64,000 nt of DNA, from assembly GCA_016931995.1 (NCBI GenBank), contig JAFGDS010000069.1, positions 62,001-126,000 on the forward strand, in the 5' to 3' direction. The notes under the pieces were generated by a model, which did no database searches, was not told the DNA's origin, and was given only the letters and a program-made list of their open reading frames with translations. The first letter of the stretch is position 1. The number at the start of each line of letters is the position of its first letter. Positions 15,253-23,046 of the stretch are shown here, piece by piece. The DNA comes from Pirellulales bacterium. Lineage in GTDB: Bacteria; Planctomycetota; Planctomycetia; Pirellulales; Thermoguttaceae. The translations under genes were made by a program, and so were the position numbers.

Positions 15253-16960
15253 CCGGGGCGGAGACGGCGCGCTCGTATTCGCTGTAGCGATAGACCCGCA
15301 CCAGTGGCACGTCCAGCCGCCAGGGGCCCCATCCGGCGCGGCGAATCACCTTGACGTGGGCGGGCGCGGCGTGGGCCCGCAGCCATTGGTCCGCTTCGCT
15401 CCAGGCGCTGGGCCGCTCTTGAAGGACTAACCAGCGGAACGCGCCTGGGTCGCTCGGGCGGAAGTCTCGCTCCAGCGCGCCCCAGCGGCGCAGCCAATCG
15501 AGGTTTTCGGTCGGCCCCGCGGCAAAGCGGATCTTTTGGCCCTCGGGCGTATTCCGGTTAAGCCAATCCAACACCGAGGCGTCCAGTCCATCCCAATAGT
15601 ACGTGGGCTCCATCCCCGCGGCGGTTGCCCCGCGGAGCCCGCCGATTAGGATATTGTAATAGGACAACCACTGCGGCGCGTACCAGACGAGGCTCGTGAC
15701 CGTGCCCCCGTGGAGCAGGACCACGGCCATCCACGCGAGCCAACGGCCTCGTGGGTTGGGCTCCGCCCGACAGTCGCCTCGTGTGTTCCCATCAGGCACG
15801 GCCTGACCCACGGGCCTCGCGAAGACGCCGCCTTGCGGCAGCCACGCCGCGCCGACGCCGGCCAGCGCCGCGAGGAAGGCGAAGCTGGGAAGGAATTGCC
15901 GCACGCCGTCGTGCGGGGGCGTGCCGGGCAGGGCGCGGGCCACCAACAAGGTCGCCGCGCTGGCCGCCAGCAACCCGCCCGGACCACGCCACGTCGGTCG
16001 CCGCCAAATGGCCCAAAGGCCCGCGCCGAGCATCGCCAGAAGTGGCGCCGGCACGCTTATCGCGGTCCATAAAAGCGTGTTGTACCACGGCAGCGGTCGG
16101 CCGAGATGGTGGATCTCGCCCAGGAACTGCGTGGGGATGTTCCACCCCATCACGCCGCGGTCCAGATTCATGCGGAAAAACGTGGTGATGCCGCCTATGG
16201 GATCGTGCCAGAGCGGTGGATTGCACACGAAGAAGACCAGGACCGCCAAGGGCACGCCCAGCGCCAAAACCCGCGCCGAAGCCCGATCGCGCGCGATAAG
16301 GCTCCACGCGAGCAACGGGCACGGCGCCAGCCAGCCAGTGGCCTTTGTGCTCAGCGTGATGCCCAGAGCCATCGCGAAGAGAATCACTCCGGCTCGGCGC
16401 GTGCGGGCAAGATCAAACGCGACCACGGACAGGATCCAACCGCTCGTGAGCGGGCCGTCGAACGAGGCGAAATGCGCGTGGGCGAACAAGCGCGGCAGCA
16501 AGAGCATGGCCGCGACGCCCAGCACGCCCGCCGCGAGCGAGAATCGCGCGGCCAACCACGCGCCCAGCGCCCCGGCGGCCAGGGAGAATAGAAGAATGGG
16601 ACCGAGCCGGGCGGACGAGAGCGGCGCGAGAGCCGAGTCGCCCAGCACGCGGCCCGCGGCAATCGCGATCCCGTGGAACGCGGGATGGCCCTCGATCCGC
16701 GTCGTGTAGGCCCAATCCTCCTCGATGGCCCGAGCGGTCCACGGCCGCGCGGCCTTCCCCAGCGGGTCGTTGGGCCACCAGCGCCGCGCCCAGCGGGTGA
16801 TTCCCTCGGCCCGGCTGATGGCATTGCCTTCGTCCCAGACCATGGGCAAGCCCGGCGACGTGGCCAGCAAGACCGCCGCGACGACCGTGCCCAATCCCAT
16901 GCCCGTCCACGTCTCGCGGCGGCGCGTCACCGAACACGTTGAGGGAAATCGGGGAATCAT
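15224..16960 (-). CDS. GT-C fold (family 39-like) membrane glycosyltransferase
   Basis: A 578-residue polytopic membrane protein with about ten hydrophobic segments. Near the N-terminus it has the acidic loop VWDEGNAISRAEG expected of GT-C polyprenyl-phosphate-sugar transferases (PMT/ArnT type), and a later FDGPLTSGWI loop. It should move a sugar from a lipid carrier to an acceptor outside the membrane; neither is known. A GTG at 16972 is an alternative start; neither site has a clear ribosome binding site. Two oddities: residues about 383-403 (VGQAVPDGNTRGDC region) are encoded by interspersed-repeat sequence, and the last residues (ASPLPPGEH) are encoded by the palindrome at 15230-15252. 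Confidence 0.75.
   Translation of the reverse strand: MIPRFPSTCSVTRRRETWTGMGLGTVVAAVLLATSPGLPMVWDEGNAISRAEGITRWARRWWPNDPLGKAARPWTARAIEEDWAYTTRIEGHPAFHGIAIAAGRVLGDSALAPLSSARLGPILLFSLAAGALGAWLAARFSLAAGVLGVAAMLLLPRLFAHAHFASFDGPLTSGWILSVVAFDLARTRRAGVILFAMALGITLSTKATGWLAPCPLLAWSLIARDRASARVLALGVPLAVLVFFVCNPPLWHDPIGGITTFFRMNLDRGVMGWNIPTQFLGEIHHLGRPLPWYNTLLWTAISVPAPLLAMLGAGLWAIWRRPTWRGPGGLLAASAATLLVARALPGTPPHDGVRQFLPSFAFLAALAGVGAAWLPQGGVFARPVGQAVPDGNTRGDCRAEPNPRGRWLAWMAVVLLHGGTVTSLVWYAPQWLSYYNILIGGLRGATAAGMEPTYYWDGLDASVLDWLNRNTPEGQKIRFAAGPTENLDWLRRWGALERDFRPSDPGAFRWLVLQERPSAWSEADQWLRAHAAPAHVKVIRRAGWGPWRLDVPLVRVYRYSEYERAVSAPASPLPPGEH
15752..15812. repeat. GGGTCAGGC-type palindromes inside the GT-C gene
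   Basis: Within the coding region lie a GTGGGTTGGGCTCCGCCCGA-type palindrome and, at 15791-15812, ATCAGGCACGGCCTGACCCA. The second matches intergenic sequence at 61063-61082 (GTGGGTCAGGCTGCGCCTGA). It keeps the reading frame open and falls in a loop between membrane segments. Confidence 0.7.
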
Positions 16961-17157
16961 TCGAGGGCTCACGCGGACAGTCGGTCGCGGTCGTTGCTCT
17001 GGTTATAGACGCTGCCTCACTCTTCGGCAATCGGTCGGCACGTTCGCGAAACAACCCGCCGGCGACGTCCGTTCACGACGCGTCTTGGTTCCGCGGTCGA
17101 AAAACGTTAGAGTGTTTGGGGGGCGGGGCAACGACTCCTTGACCTCTTGGATGTCAC

Positions 17158-17835
17158 GTGAAAACACACCGAACGCTTCTTCGATTATTCGTGGAGCGGT
17201 TGCCGCGGCACGCGGGCAGGTCGCTGGCGATCGCGGCGGTTTGCGCGGTTCTCTTGTCGTGTCGGGGCGGATCGTCTCCTGAAACCAAGGTCGGTTACGC
17301 CCCGGCGCAGCCCGTGGCGTTCTCCCACGCGGCGCACGTGGGTGGGATGGGCATGGATTGTCGGCAATGCCACGCCACCGTGGAGACGGCCGCGCGAGCC
17401 GGCATCCCGCCGACGTCGGTATGCGTCGACTGCCACGGCGGAATGGGAATGGACCTGCCGAGTCTCGCCCCGGTCCGGCAGAGCGCCGACACGGGCAAGG
17501 CGATCCGCTGGGTCCGCGTGCACGATCTGCCCGAAGACGTCTTTTTCGACCACGGCGCGCACGTCGCGCGGGGCGTGAGCTGCGTCTCGTGCCACGGCCG
17601 CGTGGACCAGATGGAGCGGATTGCCCAGGTCGAGACGTTGAGCATGGCCTGGTGTCTGGATTGCCACCGCGACCCGGCGCCGCGCCTTCGGCCCAGGCAA
17701 TTCGTCACCCAACTCGGCTGGGATCCGGCCCAGGATCCGACGATCGACGAGAAGGACCGTCGCGCGCTGGGCGAGCGGCTCATGCGCGAGGGAGACATTC
17801 GACCGTCGACCGACTGTTCGACGTGCCATCCGTAG
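17158..17835 (+). CDS. Pentaheme c-type cytochrome lipoprotein, ActA-like (alternative complex III family)
   Basis: A 225-residue protein with an N-terminal hydrophobic segment ending in a lipobox-like LLSC, so probably a periplasm-facing lipoprotein. It has five CXXCH heme sites: CRQCH, CVDCH, CVSCH, CLDCH and CSTCH. The surrounding text (FSHAAHVGGMGMDCRQCH, ETAARAGIPPT, IRWVRVHDLPEDVFFDHGAH, CHGRVDQM, AWCLDCHRDPAPRLRPR) follows the pentaheme ActA subunit of alternative complex III, a quinol:electron-acceptor oxidoreductase. None of the other complex III genes is nearby, so this copy may serve a different electron route. The start is GTG with no clear Shine-Dalgarno. The family match is strong; the specific role is inferred. 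Confidence 0.85.
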   Translation: MKTHRTLLRLFVERLPRHAGRSLAIAAVCAVLLSCRGGSSPETKVGYAPAQPVAFSHAAHVGGMGMDCRQCHATVETAARAGIPPTSVCVDCHGGMGMDLPSLAPVRQSADTGKAIRWVRVHDLPEDVFFDHGAHVARGVSCVSCHGRVDQMERIAQVETLSMAWCLDCHRDPAPRLRPRQFVTQLGWDPAQDPTIDEKDRRALGERLMREGDIRPSTDCSTCHP

Positions 17836-17940
17836 GCCGCGAAGGACCCGGCGGGTGTCGCGAGCAATCTCCGTCGCCCTGCGACGCCGGGGTCTCTTTT
17901 TTGTTGTGACGCGTGCGCCGCCTGACTAGCATGGAAGGAT

Positions 17941-17971
17941 CGGGCCGCGATGGGGTCGGCCCGGCTTTTTT
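17941..17971 (+). terminator. Hairpin plus T-run after the cytochrome gene
   Basis: CGGGCC (17941-17946) pairs with GGCCCG (17958-17963), followed by GC and six Ts. It sits about 105 bases after the cytochrome stop and just before the M48 protease start, so it probably ends the cytochrome transcript. Confidence 0.55.
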
Positions 17972-17995
17972 GCGTTTCGCGGGCGGCGTCGAGCG

Positions 17996-19363
17996 ATGCA
18001 GATTCTCTTGGCCCTGGCGGTCGTTGCGGTGTTGGCGGTTGCCCAAACGGGTCCGGCGGAGCCGGTCGCGGGCGTGGCGATGCGGCTGGTCGCGGCCAGC
18101 GGGGGCATGGCCTGCGTCGCATTGTTCGCCGCGGTCTCGTCGGGGGTGACCGCCCGCGGACTGCGGCGCGATCCGGGCGGCGCTTCCCGCCTCGTCGCCC
18201 GCTACCGGCGGCTCCGCCGCGCGCACGTGCTCGTCTGGCTGATCGTGGCGGGCTCGATCGCCTGGGGGCTCGATTGGGCGCGGATCGTGCGGTTCAACGG
18301 GCGATTGGACGGCGTCTTTCTGTTGGACGAGACGCTGATTCTCCTGCCCTTGATCTTGCCGTTGGTGCTCTCGTGGTGCGCGTTCTACGAGGTGGACCGC
18401 TACCTGTTCGGTCCGGCCCGCGGGGACGGCGCGGCAGTCATGGCGACCCGCCGGGAATACCTCGGCCTGCACGTGCGACATTACCTGGGGCTGTTGCTGG
18501 CGCCGACGTTGGGTCTGCTGGCCCTGGGCGATCTGGCCGGCGGGGCCGCGCCGGGCTGGCTCCAGGGCCGCGGCGCCGCGCTGGCGGCGATGGCGCTGCC
18601 GTGGGTCCTGTTGGCCCTGTTCCCGTGGATCTTGCGATACGTGTGGCGGACCCGTCCCTTGGCGCCCGGGCCGTTGCGGACGCGGCTGGAGACGGCCGCC
18701 GCGCGAGCGGGCTACCCCGTGCGGGAGATCCTCGTTTGGCAAACCCACTCGCTGGTGGTCAACGCTGCGGTGGCCGGCTTCGTCCCGCCGCTGCGGTACG
18801 TCTTCTTGAGCGACGGGCTTCTGGATCGACTGACCGACCGGGAGGTCGAGGCGGTCTTTGGGCACGAACTGGGACACGTGCGCCATCACCACCTGCCGCT
18901 CCGCATGGCGGCGATGTTCGTACCGCTGAGCCTTTGGTTGGGGTTGGCGGGAGCTCTGCCCAATTTTGCCACCCAGGGTGACATTCTGCTGGGTTCCCCC
19001 TCCCTGGCGATGGCCGCGCCCTGGGGGCTGGGCGCTCTGGCGGCGATGGGGCTGTACGTCCTGACCTTCTTCGGTTTCGTCTCAAGGCGGCTGGAGACCC
19101 AGGCCGATCTATTCGCCTGTCGTTTCTTGGGTTCGGACAACGGAGTGGGGACGTTTGTGGCGGCTCTGGAGAAGCTGGCCGAGGCCCAAGGCCGACGCGA
19201 CACCCGCGGCTGGCAACACGCCAGCGTGGCCCGCAGGGTGGAATTTCTTCAAACGGCGGCCCGGCGACCGGACGTTGAGCTACGTTACGACAGACGGGTT
19301 CGCTTGCTGGGATGCGCGGTGCTCGGTCTGGCCACCCTCCCTTTGATCGGCTTGCTCTGGTAG
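17996..19363 (+). CDS. M48 family membrane zinc metalloprotease
   Basis: A 455-residue protein with about five N-terminal membrane segments (residues 1-230). The Ste24/HtpX-like catalytic domain follows, containing the zinc motif FGHELGHVRHHH (H290, E291, H294). Two further hydrophobic segments lie after it (PLSLWLGLAGAL and MGLYVLTFFGFV), then ETQADLFACRFLG, which supplies the third zinc ligand (Glu) as in M48 enzymes. The chain ends in another membrane helix. The likely role is membrane-protein quality control. HtpX is shorter, so this is a Ste24-like planctomycete variant. It has its own upstream terminator and no close operon partner. Confidence 0.88.
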   Translation: MQILLALAVVAVLAVAQTGPAEPVAGVAMRLVAASGGMACVALFAAVSSGVTARGLRRDPGGASRLVARYRRLRRAHVLVWLIVAGSIAWGLDWARIVRFNGRLDGVFLLDETLILLPLILPLVLSWCAFYEVDRYLFGPARGDGAAVMATRREYLGLHVRHYLGLLLAPTLGLLALGDLAGGAAPGWLQGRGAALAAMALPWVLLALFPWILRYVWRTRPLAPGPLRTRLETAAARAGYPVREILVWQTHSLVVNAAVAGFVPPLRYVFLSDGLLDRLTDREVEAVFGHELGHVRHHHLPLRMAAMFVPLSLWLGLAGALPNFATQGDILLGSPSLAMAAPWGLGALAAMGLYVLTFFGFVSRRLETQADLFACRFLGSDNGVGTFVAALEKLAEAQGRRDTRGWQHASVARRVEFLQTAARRPDVELRYDRRVRLLGCAVLGLATLPLIGLLW

Positions 19364-19606
19364 AGACGCTCGTCAACGGCCACCGCCCCGCTCAGGCACG
19401 ACCGTGAGGATCATTACAGCCCGGCCCGTTTAGCCGGATTCCTTCATTTCCCGCGGAATACCCCGTTATCGGCGTTTCCCTCGGTCGCCGATGGGGGAGA
19501 AGGCGGGAGGACCCGGATGGGAATCTGGTCAGTGAGGTCGCGAGACTAGATCAACCAGGCCGCGGGCGATTACGCCCTCTTTTGAGCAGCAGAGCACGGA
19601 CAAGAG

Positions 19607-19816
19607 ATGATCAACACCACCCTGGACCACCGAGTTCTCTCCGCGTTGGAACAGAATGTACACCTTCGAGGTCGTCAATTGCATTGCCAAACGGACGAAG
19701 GCCGCGTAACGCTGCAGGGTAGCGTTCACTCCTTCTTCCAGAAGCAGATGGCCCAAGAGGCGATCCGCAAACTGGACGGGGTCTGCGAGATTGCCAACGA
19801 GCTTCACGTTTGCTAG
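19607..19816 (+). CDS. Small BON-domain protein
   Basis: The 69 residues form one BON domain: LDHRVLSALEQN, a short LHCQTDEGRVTLQGSVHS strand pair with the conserved glycine, a KQMAQEAIRKLDGV helix and a final EIANELHV strand. BON domains associate with membranes or phospholipid and occur in osmotic-shock proteins. There is no signal peptide, so it is probably cytoplasmic. It faces the STAS gene tail-to-tail, with a shared hairpin between them. Confidence 0.75.
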   Translation: MINTTLDHRVLSALEQNVHLRGRQLHCQTDEGRVTLQGSVHSFFQKQMAQEAIRKLDGVCEIANELHVC

Positions 19817-19870
19817 GAAGCGCCGCGCCCGCCGTGACCCTCGGATCACGGGCCGCGCGCCGCGCGGATA

Positions 19871-19890
19871 CCACCCGATCTAGCGGGTGG
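19871..19890. terminator. Hairpin between convergent BON and STAS genes
   Basis: CCACCCG (19871-19877) pairs with CGGGTGG (19884-19890) around ATCTAG. It abuts the minus-strand STAS stop codon at 19891 and lies 54 bases after the plus-strand BON stop, as expected of a shared terminator. There is no T-run. Confidence 0.5.
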
Positions 19891-20268
19891 CTATCGGGGC
19901 CAATGCGGCCCGCCGCCCTTGACGGCGGACACGCGGTCGCCGTACGCCGGCAAACGGTCATCCAGTCGGCAGGTCTGGAGCACTTCTTGGTTGTGCCGAG
20001 ACAAGCCGGATAGCCGGACGACGCCGTCATGCTCGCGGACCCGCCGGTGCAGCACGATAAGCTGGGCAATCAGCAGCGTGCGGAGGATATCGATCTCATC
20101 CATCTCCAGCACCACCCGATAGGTCAGGTGTTTCTCGAGCAACTGCCAGAGCTGGTCGGCCAGCTTGCCCGCCCCGGGATCGTCCGGGTCGAAATTCCGC
20201 AGCCGCACGAAAAGCCAGTTGGGGCCGCGGTCCAAGACGAGATCGCATCCCTTCGATGTGACGAGCAT
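19891..20268 (-). CDS. STAS-domain (anti-anti-sigma-like) protein
   Basis: A 125-residue protein with the STAS pattern: a first strand pair (CDLVLDRGPNWLFVRL), a KLADQLWQLLEKH helix, the central strand RVVLEMDEIDILRTLLIAQL, and a second strand-helix HDGVVRLSGLSRHNQEVLQTC. In classic anti-anti-sigma factors a phosphorylatable serine follows the central Asp; here that position reads DEIDILRTL, with no Ser. It may therefore be a regulatory or scaffold STAS rather than a switch. The start at 20268 (MLVTSKG) is chosen because GGGGAGAAAAGGA precedes it. The open frame extends further to 20337 without similarity. Confidence 0.7.
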   Translation of the reverse strand: MLVTSKGCDLVLDRGPNWLFVRLRNFDPDDPGAGKLADQLWQLLEKHLTYRVVLEMDEIDILRTLLIAQLIVLHRRVREHDGVVRLSGLSRHNQEVLQTCRLDDRLPAYGDRVSAVKGGGPHWPR

Positions 20269-20484
20269 TCCTTTTCTCCCCTTCGCGAAACCGTCGGAAA
20301 CGCGACAACCGATCGAATCGTCACAGACGGCCACCATTGCTCATCGTAACAGATCGGCATTGCCCGACAACCCCCCGTCTGAATGAGGAGGTGGGAATCG
20401 CGCAATTTAGGGTGGATCGAGCACAGGGCTATCGCATGCGTGCTCCATCGCGCCTGATTGAACGGATGAGGTGACGATGCCCCA

Positions 20485-20544
20485 GTGGCACAGCCGCCCT
20501 CGGCTGTGCAAAATGCCCAGCACAGCCGAGGGCGGCTGTGCCAC
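20485..20544. repeat. Perfect 25-bp inverted repeat containing CAGCCGCCCTCGGCTG
   Basis: Arms 20485-20509 and 20520-20544 are exact reverse complements around a 10-base loop, and each arm is itself a smaller palindrome. The element lies 11 bases beyond the ruvB stop. Related copies are at 44152 and 62643. Confidence 0.85.
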
Positions 20545-20555
20545 ACACCCTGCCG

Positions 20556-21572
20556 CTAGTCGAAAAGCGTCGATGGGGGATTGGGGGCGGCAAGGCCGAG
20601 ATGGGCAAGGCCGGCTGCCGTGAGCCGCCGCCCGCGGGGCGTGCGGATGATGAGTTCGCTCCGGAGTAGGTAGGGCTCCACCTCGTCGATGAGTGTGTCG
20701 GCGGGGACGTTCATGGTGTGACCCACCGCCTCGACGCCCACCGGTCCGCCGGCGAACACCCGGGCGATGGTCTCGAGATATTTACGGTCCTGTGGGTCCA
20801 AGCCCAGCACGTCGATGCCCTGCATGTCCAGCGCGGCCTTGGCGACCGGCCGGGTAATCCGGCCGTCGGCGCGGCTCATGGCGAAGTCGCGGACCCAGCG
20901 GAGGCGGTTGTTTGCCAACCGGGGCGTGCTCCGGCTCCGCGAGGCAATCTCCAGAGCCGCGTCCGGTTCGATCTCCACGCGGAGCTTGGCGGCGTTGCGC
21001 GTGACGATCTCCGAAAGCTCCTCGACCGAGTAAAAATCCAAATGCTCGCGCATCTGGAAGCGGTCGCGCAGGGGCGCCGAGAGCAAGCCCGTCCGCGTGG
21101 TGGCCCCGATGAGCGTGAAGGGCTTCAGCGGCATGTTGATCGTGCGGGCGTTGACGCCCTCGCCCAGCGTCAGGTCGATCCGGAAATCCTCCATGGCCGG
21201 ATAGAGGAATTCCTCGACGGCCTTTTGCATCCGGTGGATCTCGTCGATGAAGAGGACGGAGCCTTCCTCGGCGTTGGTCAGATAGGGGATCACGTCCTTG
21301 GGGGCCTTGAGGGTCGCGCCGCTGGCGATCTGCAGGGCGACGCCCAGTTCGTGCGGGATGCAGGTGGCGAAGGTCGTCTTGCCCAAGCCCGGGGGCCCAT
21401 CGAAGAGAACGTGCCCCAGTGGCTCGCCCCGCTTCACGGCGGCATCGACGGCGATCTCGATCCGCGCGTAGACGGCCCGCTGACCGACCATCTCGTGGAG
21501 CTTCTGCGGCCGTAGCGCGCGGTCCTCCTCGGCCGTGTCGGAATGGTTCCGCAAGAGCGGTTCTCGCGCCAT
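20556..21572 (-). CDS. ruvB: Holliday junction branch migration ATPase RuvB
   Basis: Motor of the RuvABC resolvasome. The 338-residue protein contains FDGPPGLGKTT (Walker A), VLFIDEIHRM (Walker B), GATTRTGLLSAPLRDRF (sensor 1 with arginine finger), a lid domain with RSRSTPRLANNRLRWVRDFA (sensor 2) and a winged-helix C-terminus ending EPYLLRSELIIRTPRGR, the DNA-binding wing. RPQKLHEMVGQ matches the usual N-terminal start of the fold. The start at 21572 (MAREPLL) fits the normal length of about 335; the open frame runs on to 21647 without similarity. RuvA and RuvC are not adjacent, which is common in this phylum. Confidence 0.95.
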   Translation of the reverse strand: MAREPLLRNHSDTAEEDRALRPQKLHEMVGQRAVYARIEIAVDAAVKRGEPLGHVLFDGPPGLGKTTFATCIPHELGVALQIASGATLKAPKDVIPYLTNAEEGSVLFIDEIHRMQKAVEEFLYPAMEDFRIDLTLGEGVNARTINMPLKPFTLIGATTRTGLLSAPLRDRFQMREHLDFYSVEELSEIVTRNAAKLRVEIEPDAALEIASRSRSTPRLANNRLRWVRDFAMSRADGRITRPVAKAALDMQGIDVLGLDPQDRKYLETIARVFAGGPVGVEAVGHTMNVPADTLIDEVEPYLLRSELIIRTPRGRRLTAAGLAHLGLAAPNPPSTLFD

Positions 21573-21980
21573 GGGAAACGGGAGTCGGCGAGGTGAACGG
21601 GTGTAAACCGGCAAGTCACTATAACACAACCGGCACTGCCCTACCACGTCATCCCTTGAGTGCCACGGGCTTTGCCAGTGCGTGTGCCACTGGCTCCGCC
21701 GGTGCCGTCACGGCCGGGTGCCACTGGCTCCGCCAGTGCCGTCACGGGAGCGCGTTCGGGACCCAATCCCCAATCCCCAGCCAAAGAGCACTGGCGGAGC
21801 CAGTGGCACACGAGGGCAGCACGGGCAAAGCCAGTGGTACTCAAGGGGTACCCGGGCGCTTGGCATCTTGGGAGCCAGGCCGTAGACTGGAGGTAGGAGT
21901 TGGGAGCCCCACTTACGGGGAGACGTGCGGGCTCCCGTCGTCGAGTGTTGCTACCCGTCGGTCCCCCAGCGAGGTCCGCC
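21573..21980. other. Repeat-filled gap between divergent ruvB and the WXG100 cluster
   Basis: Most of this gap consists of CACTGGC-family palindromes (21659-21842). What remains, 21845-21980, should carry the promoter of the secretion-like operon; no clear promoter motif could be assigned. No gene is recognised. Confidence 0.6.
21659..21842. repeat. Cluster of five CACTGGC-type palindromes
   Basis: Elements at about 21660, 21684 and 21718 read in one direction; those at 21788 and 21824 read in the other. Several differ at one or two bases (CCACGGGC, GCCGGTG). The two blocks could fold on each other as a long stem upstream of the WXG100 genes. Confidence 0.8.
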
Positions 21981-22253
21981 ATGCCCCAAGCCATTGTCGA
22001 TCCCGAGGAACTCCGGCAGTTCGCCCGAAATCTCCAGCGATTCAACCAGGAGCTACAGGACCGCTTGTCGGTGCTTGCCGGACAGTTGGCCGCGCTGGGC
22101 AAGACGTGGCGCGACCAGGAACAGAAGAAGTTCGTCGAGGAGTTCGAGCAGCAGACGCGGACGATGGCTCGATTCGTCGAGCTCACCGAGCAGCACATCC
22201 CCTATTTGCTCCGCAAGGCTGAACTCATCGACCAGTATCTGCAGCAGAGGTAG
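21981..22253 (+). CDS. WXG100-like small helical protein
   Basis: A 90-residue, almost fully helical protein with no signal peptide. Two amphipathic helices flank a turn containing GKTWRDQE, with W43, R44 and D45 at the place of the W-x-G turn of WXG100/ESAT-6 proteins. After the turn comes FVEEFEQQTRTMARF, like the W-x-G to downstream-acidic arrangement of secreted substrates. It lacks the classic glycine. The start MPQAIVDPEEL has GAGG eight bases upstream; earlier in-frame codons are repeat-derived. It lies nine bases before the next gene in a run leading to an FtsK-type ATPase, which is the main reason for the secretion-related call. Confidence 0.75.
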   Translation: MPQAIVDPEELRQFARNLQRFNQELQDRLSVLAGQLAALGKTWRDQEQKKFVEEFEQQTRTMARFVELTEQHIPYLLRKAELIDQYLQQR

Positions 22254-22262
22254 CCGGAGCCG

Positions 22263-22871
22263 ATGACGCGGTCCGCCAAGCTCACCTCGATCGACGCCGT
22301 GCGCGAGCTGGCCGCGGCGTTGCGCGCGTTCGGCGAGGAGATGACCGGCGCCCTGGACCACCTGGAGTTGAGCGTCCGCCGGGCGCGGGAATGGATCCAG
22401 CACGACCGGAAGGAGTATTGGCAACACGAGGTCCGTCGCGGCGGCGAGAAGGTGGGCGAGGCCCGGGCGGACCTGGAGAAAGCCCTGAACTACCGCGGCG
22501 TGTCGGGTCAGGCGCCCAGTTGCCGGCAGGAGCGGGCGATGCTCGAGGCGGCCGTGCGCCGGGCGCGCATTGCGGAAGAGAAGATCGAGGTGGTGCGGCA
22601 CTGGACCCACGCCATCGACCACGCCGCGATCGAACTGGCCGGCGGCCAGGCCCCGGCGGTGGATTGGCTTCAGAGCGAGCTGCCCCGCGCGTTGGCCGCG
22701 TTGGCGCGGATGACCGAGGCGCTGGAATCGTACGCCGAGGCGACCGGCCAGGCCGAGGGCCCATCCTCGCCCGCGTCCGTTGTTTCAGAGGGCAAAGCAG
22801 ATGAGAACGTGGGACCTGAACACGCCGGCGGCGAGGCTTCGCCAGGCGATGAAGGATCTCAACCTGGCTAG
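22263..22871 (+). CDS. Unknown coiled-coil protein of the WXG100/FtsK cluster
   Basis: The family is not recognised. The 202-residue protein is predicted to be long helices from residue 8 to about 165 (ELAAALRAFGEEMTGALDHLEL, then EARADLEKALNYRG and RARIAEEKIEVVRHWTHAID), followed by an acidic Gly/Ser/Pro-rich tail. It has no signal peptide or membrane segment. It sits between two WXG-like proteins and overlaps the second by 71 bases in another frame. A chaperone, adaptor or structural partner of the small proteins is plausible. The start at 22263 follows CCGGAGCCG. Confidence 0.7.
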   Translation: MTRSAKLTSIDAVRELAAALRAFGEEMTGALDHLELSVRRAREWIQHDRKEYWQHEVRRGGEKVGEARADLEKALNYRGVSGQAPSCRQERAMLEAAVRRARIAEEKIEVVRHWTHAIDHAAIELAGGQAPAVDWLQSELPRALAALARMTEALESYAEATGQAEGPSSPASVVSEGKADENVGPEHAGGEASPGDEGSQPG

Positions 22872-23028
22872 ACGCCGCCTGGGCGACCAATGGCAGGACG
22901 ACAAGTTCCGCGAGTTCCAGGAGACGTTCCTCGACCCGCTGGAGCCGAAAATCCGCACGTTGCTCACCTCGCTGGCCGAATTGGACGAGGTGCTCGCGAA
23001 GGCGGAACGGGCGTGCGGGGAGAATTAA
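22801..23028 (+). CDS. Second WXG100-like small helical protein
   Basis: A 75-residue helical hairpin: MRTWDLNTPAARLRQAMKDL as first helix, then RLGDQWQDDKFREFQETFLD with W31, Q32, D33 at the turn, then a long helix KIRTLLTSLAELDEVLAKAE. The W-x-D followed by F-x-x-x-F resembles WXG100 proteins and parallels the turn of the first protein in the cluster (W-R-D). The start ATG is inside the preceding gene. Frame analysis supports it because the helical heptad pattern begins there. It probably forms a homodimer or heterodimer with the first WXG-like protein. Confidence 0.75.
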   Translation: MRTWDLNTPAARLRQAMKDLNLARRRLGDQWQDDKFREFQETFLDPLEPKIRTLLTSLAELDEVLAKAERACGEN

Positions 23029-23046
23029 TAGGTTGCAGGACGCGCC

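Noticed and set aside
19529-19849. 106-residue minus-strand frame
   Set aside because: Antisense to the BON-domain gene, which has clear family similarity on the plus strand.
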